Source of the DNA: Parerythrobacter sp. | Lineage (GTDB): Bacteria > Pseudomonadota > Alphaproteobacteria > Sphingomonadales > Sphingomonadaceae | Assembly: GCA_028289565.1 (NCBI GenBank) | Contig: JANQPE010000047.1 | Span: forward strand, 1 to 38,888 | DNA: 38,888 nt | Direction of reading: 5' to 3' | Shown: positions 25,638-33,598 of the stretch, in pieces | Position numbering within the stretch: the stretch's first letter is position 1 | Layout of the letters: the number at the start of each line of letters is the position of its first letter | Translations under genes and position numbers: made by a program | Notes under the pieces: generated by a model | The model's input: only the letters and a program-made list of their open reading frames with translations | Told to the model about the DNA's origin: nothing | Databases searched by the model: none

Positions 25638-25822
25638 AGGAAATTTTCGACAAACGCGGCATGATCTTTTTCGTCGTTTACGTAATTGTGGCGATCGCGG
25701 TCACCGCTTTCATTGCAGGTTCGACCGATGGCGAGATCCAATTGACCAATCCGATCTGGATTTTGGGCTCAGGCGTGCTTGCTACTTATCTCTTCGGGAA
25801 GATCACCCGCAAAACCAAATGA
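25634..25822 (+). CDS. Small membrane protein inserted between trpB and trpA
   Basis: A 62-residue protein, [20 protein letters not shown]..., with two membrane helices (about 10-28 and 40-55) and a basic end (FGKITRKTK). It overlaps trpB by ATGA at its start and trpA by ATGA at its end, so it is translated as part of the tryptophan synthase unit. Its codon choice is a little AT-richer than that of its neighbours. No family is recognised and no link to tryptophan synthesis is known to me. Confidence 0.75.
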   Translation: MKEIFDKRGMIFFVVYVIVAIAVTAFIAGSTDGEIQLTNPIWILGSGVLATYLFGKITRKTK

Positions 25823-26592
25823 CCCGCCTTTCCTCCGCCTTCTCCTCCCCCGCCCTCGTCGCGTTCATCACCGCGGGCGACGGCGACACCGCGGCCAATC
25901 TCGATGCGCTGGTCGAGGGCGGCGCGGATGTGATCGAGCTCGGCATGCCCTTCACCGATCCGATGGCCGATGGCCCCGCAATCCAGGCGGCGAATATCCG
26001 TTCGCTTGATGCAGGCACTACCACCGCGGATGTGATTGCCATCGCCGCCGTCTTCCGTGATCGGTATCCTGAGGTGCCGCTGGTGCTGATGGGTTATGCC
26101 AATCCGATGGTGCGGCGCGGGGCGGCATGGTTTGCCGCTGAATGCAAGCGCTGCGGCGTCGATGGCGTGATCTGCGTCGATATCCCGCCAGAGGAAGACG
26201 CCGAGCTTGGCCCTTCGCTCCGCACCATGGACATCGCGCCAATCCGGCTCGCTACGCCCACAACCGATGCCAAGCGCCTGCCGCAGGTGCTCCAAGGCTC
26301 GGACGGGTTCCTCTACTACGTCTCGGTCGCCGGGATCACCGGCAAGCAGCAGGCTGCGCAGGCCAGCATCGAGGAAGCGGTCGCGCGGCTCAAATCCGCC
26401 ACCGACCTGCCCGTGGCGGTCGGTTTCGGCGTCCGCACGCCCGAACAGGCCGCCGATATCGCCCGCGTCGCCGATGGCGTGGTCGTCGGCTCAGCGCTCG
26501 TCGAGCTGGTCGGCAGGCATGGCAAGGACGCGCCCGACGCGCTAAGGGAACTGACTTCGGCTCTCGCAGATGCGGTCCATACCGCGCGCTAA
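25819..26592 (+). CDS. trpA: Tryptophan synthase alpha chain
   Basis: The 257-residue TIM barrel cleaves indole-3-glycerol phosphate and passes indole to TrpB. Catalytic Glu and Asp are in VIELGMPFTDPMADGPAIQ; CVDIPPEEDAEL, FLYYVSVAGITGKQQ and VAVGFGVRTPEQA follow in order. ATG 25819 overlaps the upstream small gene. A longer frame beginning at 25567 overlaps trpB and is rejected. Confidence 0.96.
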   Translation: MTRLSSAFSSPALVAFITAGDGDTAANLDALVEGGADVIELGMPFTDPMADGPAIQAANIRSLDAGTTTADVIAIAAVFRDRYPEVPLVLMGYANPMVRRGAAWFAAECKRCGVDGVICVDIPPEEDAELGPSLRTMDIAPIRLATPTTDAKRLPQVLQGSDGFLYYVSVAGITGKQQAAQASIEEAVARLKSATDLPVAVGFGVRTPEQAADIARVADGVVVGSALVELVGRHGKDAPDALRELTSALADAVHTAR

Positions 26593-26601
26593 GGAAATGA
26601 A

Positions 26602-27450
26602 ATGAACTGGCTTTCCCGTGTCCGCAACTCGCTGCCCTTCGTCGGCAAGCGCGAAACCCCGGACAATCTCTGGGTCAAATGCCCCAACTGCCAGGAGATG
26701 CTCTTCACCAAGGAGTATGAAGAGAATCTCCACGTCTGCCCGCGCTGCGAGCATCACGGGCGGATCGGGGCAACCGAGCGTCTCGACCAACTGCTCGACG
26801 AGGGTTTCGAAGTGCTCGAACAGCCCGAGGTCAAGGAAGACCCGCTCAAGTTCAAGGATTCGAAGAAATACACCGATCGGTTGAAACAGGCCCGCACGCA
26901 GAATCCTCAGCGCGATGCCTTCGTCGTCGGATCGGGCGAGATCGAGGGCCGGCCCGCTGTCGTCGGAGTCCAGGATTTTGGCTTCATGGGCGGCTCGATG
27001 GGCATGGCTGTCGGCACTGCGTTCTGCCAGGGCGCGGAGCGCGCGCTGGCGCGGAAATGCGCATACATTATCTGTACCGCAGCCGGCGGCGCGCGGATGC
27101 AGGAAGGCATTCTCAGCCTGATGCAAATGCCCAAGGCGACCGTGATGACCCGGCGCCTGAAAGAAGCCGGTCTGCCCTATATCGTGGTGCTGACCGACCC
27201 GACCACCGGCGGGGTCACCGCCAGCTATGCCATGCTGGGCGACGTGCATATCGCCGAGCCGGGAGCGCTGATCGGTTTCGCCGGCCAGCGCGTGATTCAG
27301 GACACGATCCGCGAGAAATTGCCCGAAGGGTTCCAGCGCGCCGAATATCTCCACCGGCACGGTATGGTCGACATGGTGGTGAAACGCCATGCACTGCGCG
27401 AGACACTGGCGAGGTTGCTCGATTATCTGCAGCCTGCCAAGGCTGCGTAG
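26602..27450 (+). CDS. accD: Acetyl-CoA carboxylase carboxyltransferase subunit beta
   Basis: The 282-residue subunit, with AccA, transfers CO2 from biotin to acetyl-CoA in fatty-acid synthesis. A Cys4 zinc ribbon (Cys27, 30, 46, 49: CPNC and CPRC) precedes the crotonase fold with [18 protein letters not shown] and [16 protein letters not shown]. The trpA-accD-folC order is common in proteobacteria. AAGGAAATGAA before the ATG is the ribosome site. Confidence 0.96.
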   Translation: MNWLSRVRNSLPFVGKRETPDNLWVKCPNCQEMLFTKEYEENLHVCPRCEHHGRIGATERLDQLLDEGFEVLEQPEVKEDPLKFKDSKKYTDRLKQARTQNPQRDAFVVGSGEIEGRPAVVGVQDFGFMGGSMGMAVGTAFCQGAERALARKCAYIICTAAGGARMQEGILSLMQMPKATVMTRRLKEAGLPYIVVLTDPTTGGVTASYAMLGDVHIAEPGALIGFAGQRVIQDTIREKLPEGFQRAEYLHRHGMVDMVVKRHALRETLARLLDYLQPAKAA

Positions 27451-27461
27451 TTGATTTCGTC

Positions 27462-27536
27462 ATTCCGGCAAAAGCCGGAATCGCCCTCAACCCGGGTATT
27501 GCCAGCCGAATAGCGATCCCGGATCAAGTCCGGGAT
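27462..27536. repeat. Pair of REP-type palindromes between accD and folC
   Basis: ATTCCGGC-AAAA-GCCGGAAT (27462-27481) and ATCCCGGA-TCAAG-TCCGGGAT (27516-27536) lie 34 bases apart. The second matches the palindrome at 4373. Two copies of CGCTGGTTTG follow at 27539 and 27558; the second contains the probable folC start. Confidence 0.7.
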
Positions 27537-27563
27537 AACGCTGGTTTGCGGGATGACGCTGGT

Positions 27564-28904
27564 TTGAAAGACTTCGGTACCTCTTCCGATCCCCGCGTCC
27601 AGGCCCAGCTCGACCGGCTGGCGATGCTCAGTGTGCCGCAGGGGCGGCTGGGGCTGGAGACGATCCGCGAACTGCTGGAACGGCTGGGTAATCCACATAA
27701 ACGCCTGCCGCCCGTGTTCCACGTCGCCGGTACCAACGGCAAGGGTTCGACCTGCGCCTTCCTGCGCGCCATGCTGGAGGCGGACGGCAGGCGCGTGCAC
27801 ACCACCACCAGCCCGCACCTTGTCCGCTACAACGAACGTATTCGTGTCGCCGGAGAGCTGATCGAGGATGCACGTCTGGCGGAATTGCTTGAGGAAGTAC
27901 TCGATGCGGGCGAAGATCTCGCGCCGAGCTTCTTCGAAGTCACCATCGCTGCCGCCTTCACCGAATTCGCGCGCGTCCCCGCTGATGCCTGCGTGGTGGA
28001 AGTGGGCCTGGGCGGGCGTTTCGATGCGACCAATGTGCTGGAGCCGGAGGTGCTCGCCGCCTGCGGTATCGCTGCGCTGGGCATCGATCACGAGAAGTTT
28101 CTCTTGGTTCCCGAGGACGGCACGCCGGACGATCCCTTGTCGCGTATCGCTTTCGAGAAAGCGGGGATTACCAAATCCGGTTGCTCGATCGTCACGCTAT
28201 CATATCCCGACAGTCCTACACTCGAAATCGAGCGCACGGCGATTGCGGCGAAAGCCCCGCTTTCCATGCACGGGCGCGAATGGTTAGTCAGCGCGACCGA
28301 CACCGGGCTGCACTACGCCGACGCACACGGTGAACTAACCCTGCCGCTCCCTGTCCTCAGAGGGCCGCACCAGCACGAAAACGCCGCGCTGGCGGTGGCA
28401 ATGCTGCGGCACCAGGGTGTTATATCGGTTTCCCGCGATGCGATGGCGCAGGGGATTCGCTCCGCCCGGTGGCCCGCCCGGCTCCAGCGCCTGGCCTCCG
28501 GCTCGCTTACACGGGGAATTGAGGCGCGGATCTTTCTCGACGGGGCGCACAATGTGCAAGCTGCGCGCGCGCTGGCCGATGCGATCGGCCCCGGCCCGCT
28601 GGTACTGATGTCCGGCATTCTCAAAAATCGTGACTACCCGGCAATATTGGAACCCTTCAAAGGACGCGTCACACGGTTTGCTGGGCTGCCCGTGCCCGGT
28701 CACGACGATCGCGCGCCCCGTGACCTGTGCCGCGCAGCCAATACGGTTTTCGGACTATCCGGCTCCTATCCCGCCACTCGCATCGAAAACGCCTTCGACT
28801 GGCTGCGCGAAAAGCCCCCCGCGCCGGGTGAGCGGGTGCTTGTCATGGGATCGCTCTATCTTGCGGGCGAGGTTCTGCGGTTAAACGACGAACCGCCCGA
28901 TTAA
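27564..28904 (+). CDS. folC: Bifunctional dihydrofolate/folylpolyglutamate synthase
   Basis: A 446-residue Mur-ligase-family enzyme adding glutamate to dihydropteroate and folates. ATP site HVAGTNGKGSTCAFLRA, followed by TTTSPHLVRYNERIRV, VEVGLGGRFDATNV and the C-terminal IFLDGAHNVQAARALADAI, are complete. No ATG is available; TTG 27564 (KDFGTSSDPRVQAQLDRLAML) fits the N-terminus of homologues. The frame continues upstream through REP DNA, where the IPAKAGIA and IPDQVRDN peptides are translated repeat rather than protein. The ribosome site is weak. Confidence 0.93.
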   Translation: MKDFGTSSDPRVQAQLDRLAMLSVPQGRLGLETIRELLERLGNPHKRLPPVFHVAGTNGKGSTCAFLRAMLEADGRRVHTTTSPHLVRYNERIRVAGELIEDARLAELLEEVLDAGEDLAPSFFEVTIAAAFTEFARVPADACVVEVGLGGRFDATNVLEPEVLAACGIAALGIDHEKFLLVPEDGTPDDPLSRIAFEKAGITKSGCSIVTLSYPDSPTLEIERTAIAAKAPLSMHGREWLVSATDTGLHYADAHGELTLPLPVLRGPHQHENAALAVAMLRHQGVISVSRDAMAQGIRSARWPARLQRLASGSLTRGIEARIFLDGAHNVQAARALADAIGPGPLVLMSGILKNRDYPAILEPFKGRVTRFAGLPVPGHDDRAPRDLCRAANTVFGLSGSYPATRIENAFDWLREKPPAPGERVLVMGSLYLAGEVLRLNDEPPD

Positions 28905-28907
28905 GCC

Positions 28908-30239
28908 TTACTTGGACGCTTCTTCGGTCCCCGCCGTGCCCATCGCTGCATCGACCAGCCCGCTGCGCATCATCCACCAGAACAGGATGATTCCCGGGAA
29001 CGCCAAGACGGTGGTTAGCAGATAGAAATTCACATAGCCCATAGCTTCGATCAGCGATCCGGCAGTAGTTCCCGTCAGCAACCTCCCCACGATACTCGCG
29101 CCCGCCGAGATCAGCGCATATTGCGCCGCTGTGAAACGTAGGTCACACAGTGCCGAGAAGTAGGCCACTACCACCACGCCGCCATACCCGCTGGCGAAAT
29201 TCTCAAACCCGATTGCAGCCGCCATGCCAATGTTCGAATGGCCCGCTGCCGCCAGTGCAGCGAAACTGACGTTTGAAATCGCCATCAGGATCAGCGCGAT
29301 CAGAACCGAGCGCTTGAGGCCCAGCTTAGCGTAAATGATCCCACCGATGAACACGCCGATGATCAGCGCCCAGAAGCCTACGCCGACGTCATAGATCGCT
29401 ATCTCGTCATTGGTGTAACCGAGGTCTTCGAACAGTAGACGGAAGGTCAGGTTCGCCAGTGTATCGCCGATCTTGTGGACGAGGATGAATAGCAACACGA
29501 GCCACGCGCCGTTTCGCTTGAAGAACTCGACAAAGGGATCGGCGATTGCGCGTGCCTTATCGGCCACGCTGGTACGCTCTGCCGGGGCCTTATGGCGTGG
29601 TGGTTCTCCAAGAATGAGCGCAGTCAGCATCGCCGGGAGCGCAAATACCGAACACACTGCATAGGCGATGGTCCAGTCACTCCTCGCTGCAACCACGAGC
29701 GCCAGCGCACCAGCGCTCGCCGCGCCGATCCTCCAGCCATATTGGCTCATCCCAGATCCGACACCGAGCTGATATGGCTTCAGTGTCTCAATCCGGTAGG
29801 CGTCGATCACTATGTCGAAAGTCGCGCCGGCTGCTCCTAACATCACCGCCGAGATCGCGACCCAGATGATATCTTCTTTAGGGTCAGCGAGCGCAAGATT
29901 GATTGTCGCGGTGATAACCAGCAAGCCAATCACCAACATCCACGAAACGCGCATTCCCAGTCGTCCGATAACCGGTAGCTTCACGCTATCTATGATCCAC
30001 GCCCACAGCCATTTGAAGTTGTAGACGAGGAAAGCGAGCGTGAACGCCGTGACGGTCGCTTTTTCGATCCCGTCCTGCGCCAGGCGGGTCGTCAAGGTCG
30101 CGGCGAGCAGTGCGAAGGGAAAGCCAGACGACACCCCCAGAAAGAACGCGGCGAGCGATTCTTTCTCCAAATAGGGTTTAACCGAGTCCCACAAACCACG
30201 TTCCTCCACCGGAACAGTTTGCTCCATGCCTTCCGCCAT
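28908..30239 (-). CDS. ampG: AmpG-like MFS permease
   Basis: A 443-residue integral membrane protein with about 12 helices. KESLAAFFLGVSSGFPFALLAATL and DAYRIETLKPYQLGVGSGMSQYGWRIG match AmpG-type transporters, which import anhydro-muropeptides for cell-wall recycling. LVHKIGDTLANLTFRLLFEDLGYTNDEIA in the second half also fits. No recycling genes lie nearby, so the substrate is inferred. ATG 30239 is used; ATG 30227 is possible. It diverges from the Rieske oxygenase gene with a 72-bp shared promoter region. Confidence 0.88.
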   Translation of the reverse strand: MAEGMEQTVPVEERGLWDSVKPYLEKESLAAFFLGVSSGFPFALLAATLTTRLAQDGIEKATVTAFTLAFLVYNFKWLWAWIIDSVKLPVIGRLGMRVSWMLVIGLLVITATINLALADPKEDIIWVAISAVMLGAAGATFDIVIDAYRIETLKPYQLGVGSGMSQYGWRIGAASAGALALVVAARSDWTIAYAVCSVFALPAMLTALILGEPPRHKAPAERTSVADKARAIADPFVEFFKRNGAWLVLLFILVHKIGDTLANLTFRLLFEDLGYTNDEIAIYDVGVGFWALIIGVFIGGIIYAKLGLKRSVLIALILMAISNVSFAALAAAGHSNIGMAAAIGFENFASGYGGVVVVAYFSALCDLRFTAAQYALISAGASIVGRLLTGTTAGSLIEAMGYVNFYLLTTVLAFPGIILFWWMMRSGLVDAAMGTAGTEEASK

Positions 30240-30311
30240 GCCCTAGCGTCCTTCCCGTTCGTGCCATTTTTTGCGACACTAGCCGCACGAAGAGGCAATA
30301 GGAAAGTACCG

Positions 30312-31472
30312 ATGAATACCGTCGATACGCATGTCCCCAGTTTGCAGCCCACCGAAGGTCAACTCGCGCTTGCGAAGGCCATTGCCGATGGCGAAGAACG
30401 CTGCGGCGAGGGAGTCACCTTGGTCCCGGCACATGTCTACACCGATCCCGAATATTTCGCGCGCGAGAAGGCAGCGATTTTTGACCGGCTGCCCCAGGTA
30501 ATCGCGCCTAGCGCACTCCTGCCCGAACCGGGCATGGCCGTGCCGCATGATGGCACGGGGCGGTCGTTACTGGTGACACGCGACACCGATGGCGAGGTGC
30601 ACGTTTTTCTCAATGTATGCCGCCATCGCGGAACCCGGCTGCTCGAGGGCGAGGAAGTGCAATGCGGCAAGAAGCTCGTCTGCCCCTACCACGCCTGGAC
30701 CTACAAGCTCGATGGCACATTGCTCGCACTCCCTCGCCCGGAGACGTTCCCCGGCCTCGACAAGGCCGATAACCACCTGATCGAATTGCCGAGCTGTGAG
30801 ACAGGCGGGCTGATCTGGTTTGCGCCCGTCGAGGATGCGGATTTCACCGATGCGCAAACGCTGGGCGGGGATTTCGATGCATTCGGCATGGCCGACCACA
30901 CTCTTTTCCGCCGCAAGACGCATACGGTCGCGGGAAACTGGAAGCTCATCATGGATGCCTTCCTCGAAAGCTATCACGTCACCCGCCTGCACGCGAAGAC
31001 GATCGGGCCATTCTTCAAGGACGGGATTACCTCGGGGGACATGATCGGCCCTCATGCCCGCTCCGCGGTAGGGCGGCTGGAGGAAATGGAAGGTGTCGAC
31101 CTGACCGACATGGCCGCATTGCGCCACGTGGTTACCTTTGCCTACCAGATGTTGCCGGCGACGATCGTCATCCCCAGCCCCGACTATCTCAACGTGATGG
31201 TGCTGATGCCGCAATCGCATGAACTAACATTGGTCGAGGATTTCATGCTCATTCCCGAAGAGCCGTTGACGGACAAGGCCCGCGATCATTGGGAACGCAG
31301 TTGGGCGTTGCTCGATGGCGGCGTGTTCGCATCCGAGGATTTCCGCGCCGCGGAGCTTGGCCAGCAAGGCCTGTCGACCGGTGCGATCGAGGAATTGACG
31401 CTCGGCACTCTCGAAGGGGGAATCCGCCGTTTCCATGGAACCGTCGAGGAAGCCTTGCGCGCGGCCAATTGA
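30312..31472 (+). CDS. Rieske-type aromatic ring-hydroxylating oxygenase, alpha subunit
   Basis: A 386-residue protein. The Rieske [2Fe-2S] ligands are Cys103/His105 (CRHRG) and Cys124/His127 (CPYHAW). The mononuclear iron site is in DAFLESYHVTRLH. This is the arrangement of oxygenase large subunits that act on aromatic rings, quaternary amines or similar compounds. No small subunit, ferredoxin or reductase gene lies beside it, so partner proteins must be elsewhere; the substrate cannot be read. ATG 30312 follows AGGAAAG. REP DNA lies immediately after the stop. Confidence 0.9.
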   Translation: MNTVDTHVPSLQPTEGQLALAKAIADGEERCGEGVTLVPAHVYTDPEYFAREKAAIFDRLPQVIAPSALLPEPGMAVPHDGTGRSLLVTRDTDGEVHVFLNVCRHRGTRLLEGEEVQCGKKLVCPYHAWTYKLDGTLLALPRPETFPGLDKADNHLIELPSCETGGLIWFAPVEDADFTDAQTLGGDFDAFGMADHTLFRRKTHTVAGNWKLIMDAFLESYHVTRLHAKTIGPFFKDGITSGDMIGPHARSAVGRLEEMEGVDLTDMAALRHVVTFAYQMLPATIVIPSPDYLNVMVLMPQSHELTLVEDFMLIPEEPLTDKARDHWERSWALLDGGVFASEDFRAAELGQQGLSTGAIEELTLGTLEGGIRRFHGTVEEALRAAN

Positions 31473-31473
31473 C

Positions 31474-31554
31474 GTCATTCCAGCGAAAGCCGGGATCTCG
31501 TTCCTCTTGGTCGGACCATATTGCACCAGATCCCGGCTTTCGCTGGAATGACGA
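31474..31554. repeat. Perfect 26-bp inverted REP pair (BIME-like)
   Basis: Bases 31474-31499 and 31529-31554 are exact reverse complements over 26 bases, separated by 29 bases. Consensus CGTCATTCCAGCGAAAGCC followed by GGGATCT. The pair starts 2 bases after the Rieske gene and ends 20 bases before the pseudouridine synthase start. Transcribed RNA would form a very stable stem that could end or stabilise the upstream message. Confidence 0.85.
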
Positions 31555-31574
31555 TCTGTGTAGTGGCGCGGCTG

Positions 31575-32333
31575 ATGAGCACTTCCGAACGCCCCGAAGG
31601 CCACCGTATCGCCAAGCTGCTCGCCCGCGCGGGCGTCGCCAGCCGTCGTGAAGTCGAACGGATGATCGGCGACGGGCGCATCGCGATCGACGGCAAGGTG
31701 CTCGATACGCCGGCTACGATCATCCCCGACCTGCGCGGCGTGACGGTCGACGGAAAGCCGGTCGGCAAGGCGGAGCGCACCCGCCTGTTCCGTTTCCATA
31801 AACCCACGGGTCTGCTTACCGCCGAGCACGACCCGAAAGGGCGGCCGACCATCTATGCCGCGCTGCGCAATGCGCTGCCCAAGGATGCAGGCCGCGTAAT
31901 GCCCGTCGGACGGCTCGACATGAACACGGAGGGCTTGCTGCTGCTTACCAATGACGGCGAGTTGAAGCGGGCGATGGAGCTGCCCTCCAGCGGTATCCCG
32001 CGCATTTATCGCGCTCGTGCTTTCGGCGAAGTTTCGCAGGAGCAGCTCGAAGAACTGATCCATGGCGTGACCATCGACGGGATGCATTACGGCCGTATCG
32101 ATGCAAATCTGGAACGGCGCACGGGCCGTAACCAGTGGATCGAAATGACCATCACCGAAGGCAAGAACCGCGAGGTGCGCCGGGTGCTCGAACATCTCGG
32201 CCTCAAGGTGAACCGGCTGATGCGAACTGCTTACGGCCCGTTCGAACTCGGCGACATGCCGCGCGGCACCGCCAACGAGGCCAGGAAGCATGAAATCGAG
32301 CGTTTCCGCAGCAGCCTGAAGCGCGACGGATGA
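31575..32333 (+). CDS. rluB: rRNA pseudouridine synthase, RluB/RsuA family
   Basis: A 252-residue enzyme. An N-terminal S4 RNA-binding domain (HRIAKLLARAGVASRREVERMI) precedes the catalytic domain with VGRLDMNTEGLLLLTNDGEL containing the catalytic aspartate, and KNREVRRVLEHLGLKVNRLMR. These features are shared by RsuA, RluB, RluE and RluF; RluB is the best guess. ATG 31575 is chosen because the longer frame starts inside REP DNA (IPAFAGMT). It overlaps rsmD by 4 bases. Confidence 0.92.
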   Translation: MSTSERPEGHRIAKLLARAGVASRREVERMIGDGRIAIDGKVLDTPATIIPDLRGVTVDGKPVGKAERTRLFRFHKPTGLLTAEHDPKGRPTIYAALRNALPKDAGRVMPVGRLDMNTEGLLLLTNDGELKRAMELPSSGIPRIYRARAFGEVSQEQLEELIHGVTIDGMHYGRIDANLERRTGRNQWIEMTITEGKNREVRRVLEHLGLKVNRLMRTAYGPFELGDMPRGTANEARKHEIERFRSSLKRDG

Positions 32334-32896
32334 GGATTGTCGCTGGCGAATGGCGCGGACGCCGGCTTGGTACGCCGAAGGGCGAGGCGACCCGCCCGAC
32401 CGCCGACCGCACGCGCGAGACGCTGTTTTCGATGCTGACCAGCCGCCTCGGCGACTTCGAGGAACTGGCAGTCGCCGACCTGTTTGCCGGTTCGGGTGCG
32501 CTCGGCCTCGAAGCGCTTTCTCGCGGGGCATCCCGTTGTCTGTTCGTCGAACAGGAAGAAGCCGCGCTCAAGGCCATCCGCGCCAATATTGCTGCTCTCG
32601 ATGCACGCGCACGCTGCGCTATCCATGCCGGATCAGTGATGCGTCTCGGGCCTGCAAAACAACCATACGACCTGATCCTGCTCGACCCTCCCTATCGCAC
32701 TGGCGCGGGTAATGTCGCGCTCGACCGGCTGGGACGGCTGGGCTGGATCGGCCCGGCGACATGGATCGCGCTCGAAACCGCAGCGGGGGAGGCCGTTGCT
32801 GTGAAAGGGCTTGCCATCGAAACCGAACGCAAAGTCGGCAAGGCGAAGCTCACATTGCTGCACCCGGTGGCCGATCGCAAAGCATCGTCATGCTGA
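32330..32896 (+). CDS. rsmD: 16S rRNA (guanine(966)-N2)-methyltransferase
   Basis: A 188-residue SAM-dependent methyltransferase. MRIVAGEWRGRRLGTPKG and RPTADRTRETLFSML at the N-terminus are typical for RsmD; the SAM site is LFAGSGALGLEALSRGA and the catalytic motif is LILLDPPYR. Coupled to the pseudouridine synthase by ATGA, giving an rRNA-modification pair. Confidence 0.95.
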   Translation: MRIVAGEWRGRRLGTPKGEATRPTADRTRETLFSMLTSRLGDFEELAVADLFAGSGALGLEALSRGASRCLFVEQEEAALKAIRANIAALDARARCAIHAGSVMRLGPAKQPYDLILLDPPYRTGAGNVALDRLGRLGWIGPATWIALETAAGEAVAVKGLAIETERKVGKAKLTLLHPVADRKASSC

Positions 32897-32932
32897 ACTT
32901 GTTTGTCCGCGTGTATTTTCCCTAACCTCACT

Positions 32933-33021
32933 CGTCACCCCAGCGAAAGCTGAGGTCGGTTACAGACTCGCGCAATCGTTCGATCAGGCGGCCTGCGATC
33001 CCAGCTTTCGTTGCGATGACG
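32933..33021. repeat. Imperfect inverted REP pair downstream of rsmD
   Basis: CGTCACCCCAGCGAAAGCTG at 32933 and the complement of CGTCATCGCAACGAAAGCTG ending at 33021 form an inverted pair about 89 bases overall. It occupies the middle of the convergent 195-bp gap between rsmD and the GFA gene. The rest of the gap shows nothing recognisable. Confidence 0.7.
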
Positions 33022-33091
33022 ATAAAGGGAGAGTCTCGGCCATGGGGCGGCTTTGCCTCCGGACTCGTTACGGAAAACTCAGAGCTTGCTC

Positions 33092-33490
33092 CTAATCACC
33101 GGTTGCGAACCGTTCATGCTCAGGCAGTTCGTGCGCCCTCGCCATCCAGCCGATCCGTTCGGCAGTCTGGACATGCGCCTGCGGCGCGATAGCACCGGGT
33201 TCGTCGAGCGTCGCAGACTGGATATCGACCCTGTCCGGCATGAACTCCGGATTGGAATAGAACAGGCTCGTCCCGCATTGAATGCAGAAATAACGCTGCG
33301 CCGTTTCCGATGATGCATAGATCGCCGGCTCTCCGGTGACGGTTAGCTGCGTGTCCGGAACCATGACCCAACCGACCATCGGGGCGCCGGAGGCACGCTG
33401 GCAATCCTTGCAATGGCACAGCATGTGATTGATCGCTTCGCCGGTAATCTCGTAACGGATCGCCCCGCAATGGCAGCCGCCAGTAAGCAT
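33092..33490 (-). CDS. GFA (CENP-V/Mss4-like) family zinc protein
   Basis: A 132-residue protein. Zinc ligands of the GFA fold are visible: GGCHCG (Cys6, Cys8), CHCKDCQ (Cys25, 27, 30) and FCIQCGTSLFY. These proteins are named after glutathione-dependent formaldehyde-activating enzyme, but most members have no shown activity. ATG 33490 follows GGGAG. It is alone, between convergent rsmD and the divergent helicase. Confidence 0.9.
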   Translation of the reverse strand: MLTGGCHCGAIRYEITGEAINHMLCHCKDCQRASGAPMVGWVMVPDTQLTVTGEPAIYASSETAQRYFCIQCGTSLFYSNPEFMPDRVDIQSATLDEPGAIAPQAHVQTAERIGWMARAHELPEHERFATGD

Positions 33491-33598
33491 TTTCGTTCTC
33501 CCTTGCCCCCAATCTAGCGTCCACGGTGTACAAGGAAAGAAAGATCGCTTGCACTCGCTTGCGGTGCACGCCCGCGTTCCCTAGTTGTTCACACCCCT

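Noticed and set aside
27057-27563. Long upstream extension of the folC frame
   Set aside because: It overlaps accD and then translates REP palindromes (IPAKAGIA, IPDQVRDN), so it is not protein-coding for FolC.
31521-31574. Upstream ATG for the pseudouridine synthase
   Set aside because: The extra residues (IPAFAGMT) come from the REP repeat; ATG 31575 begins the conserved part.
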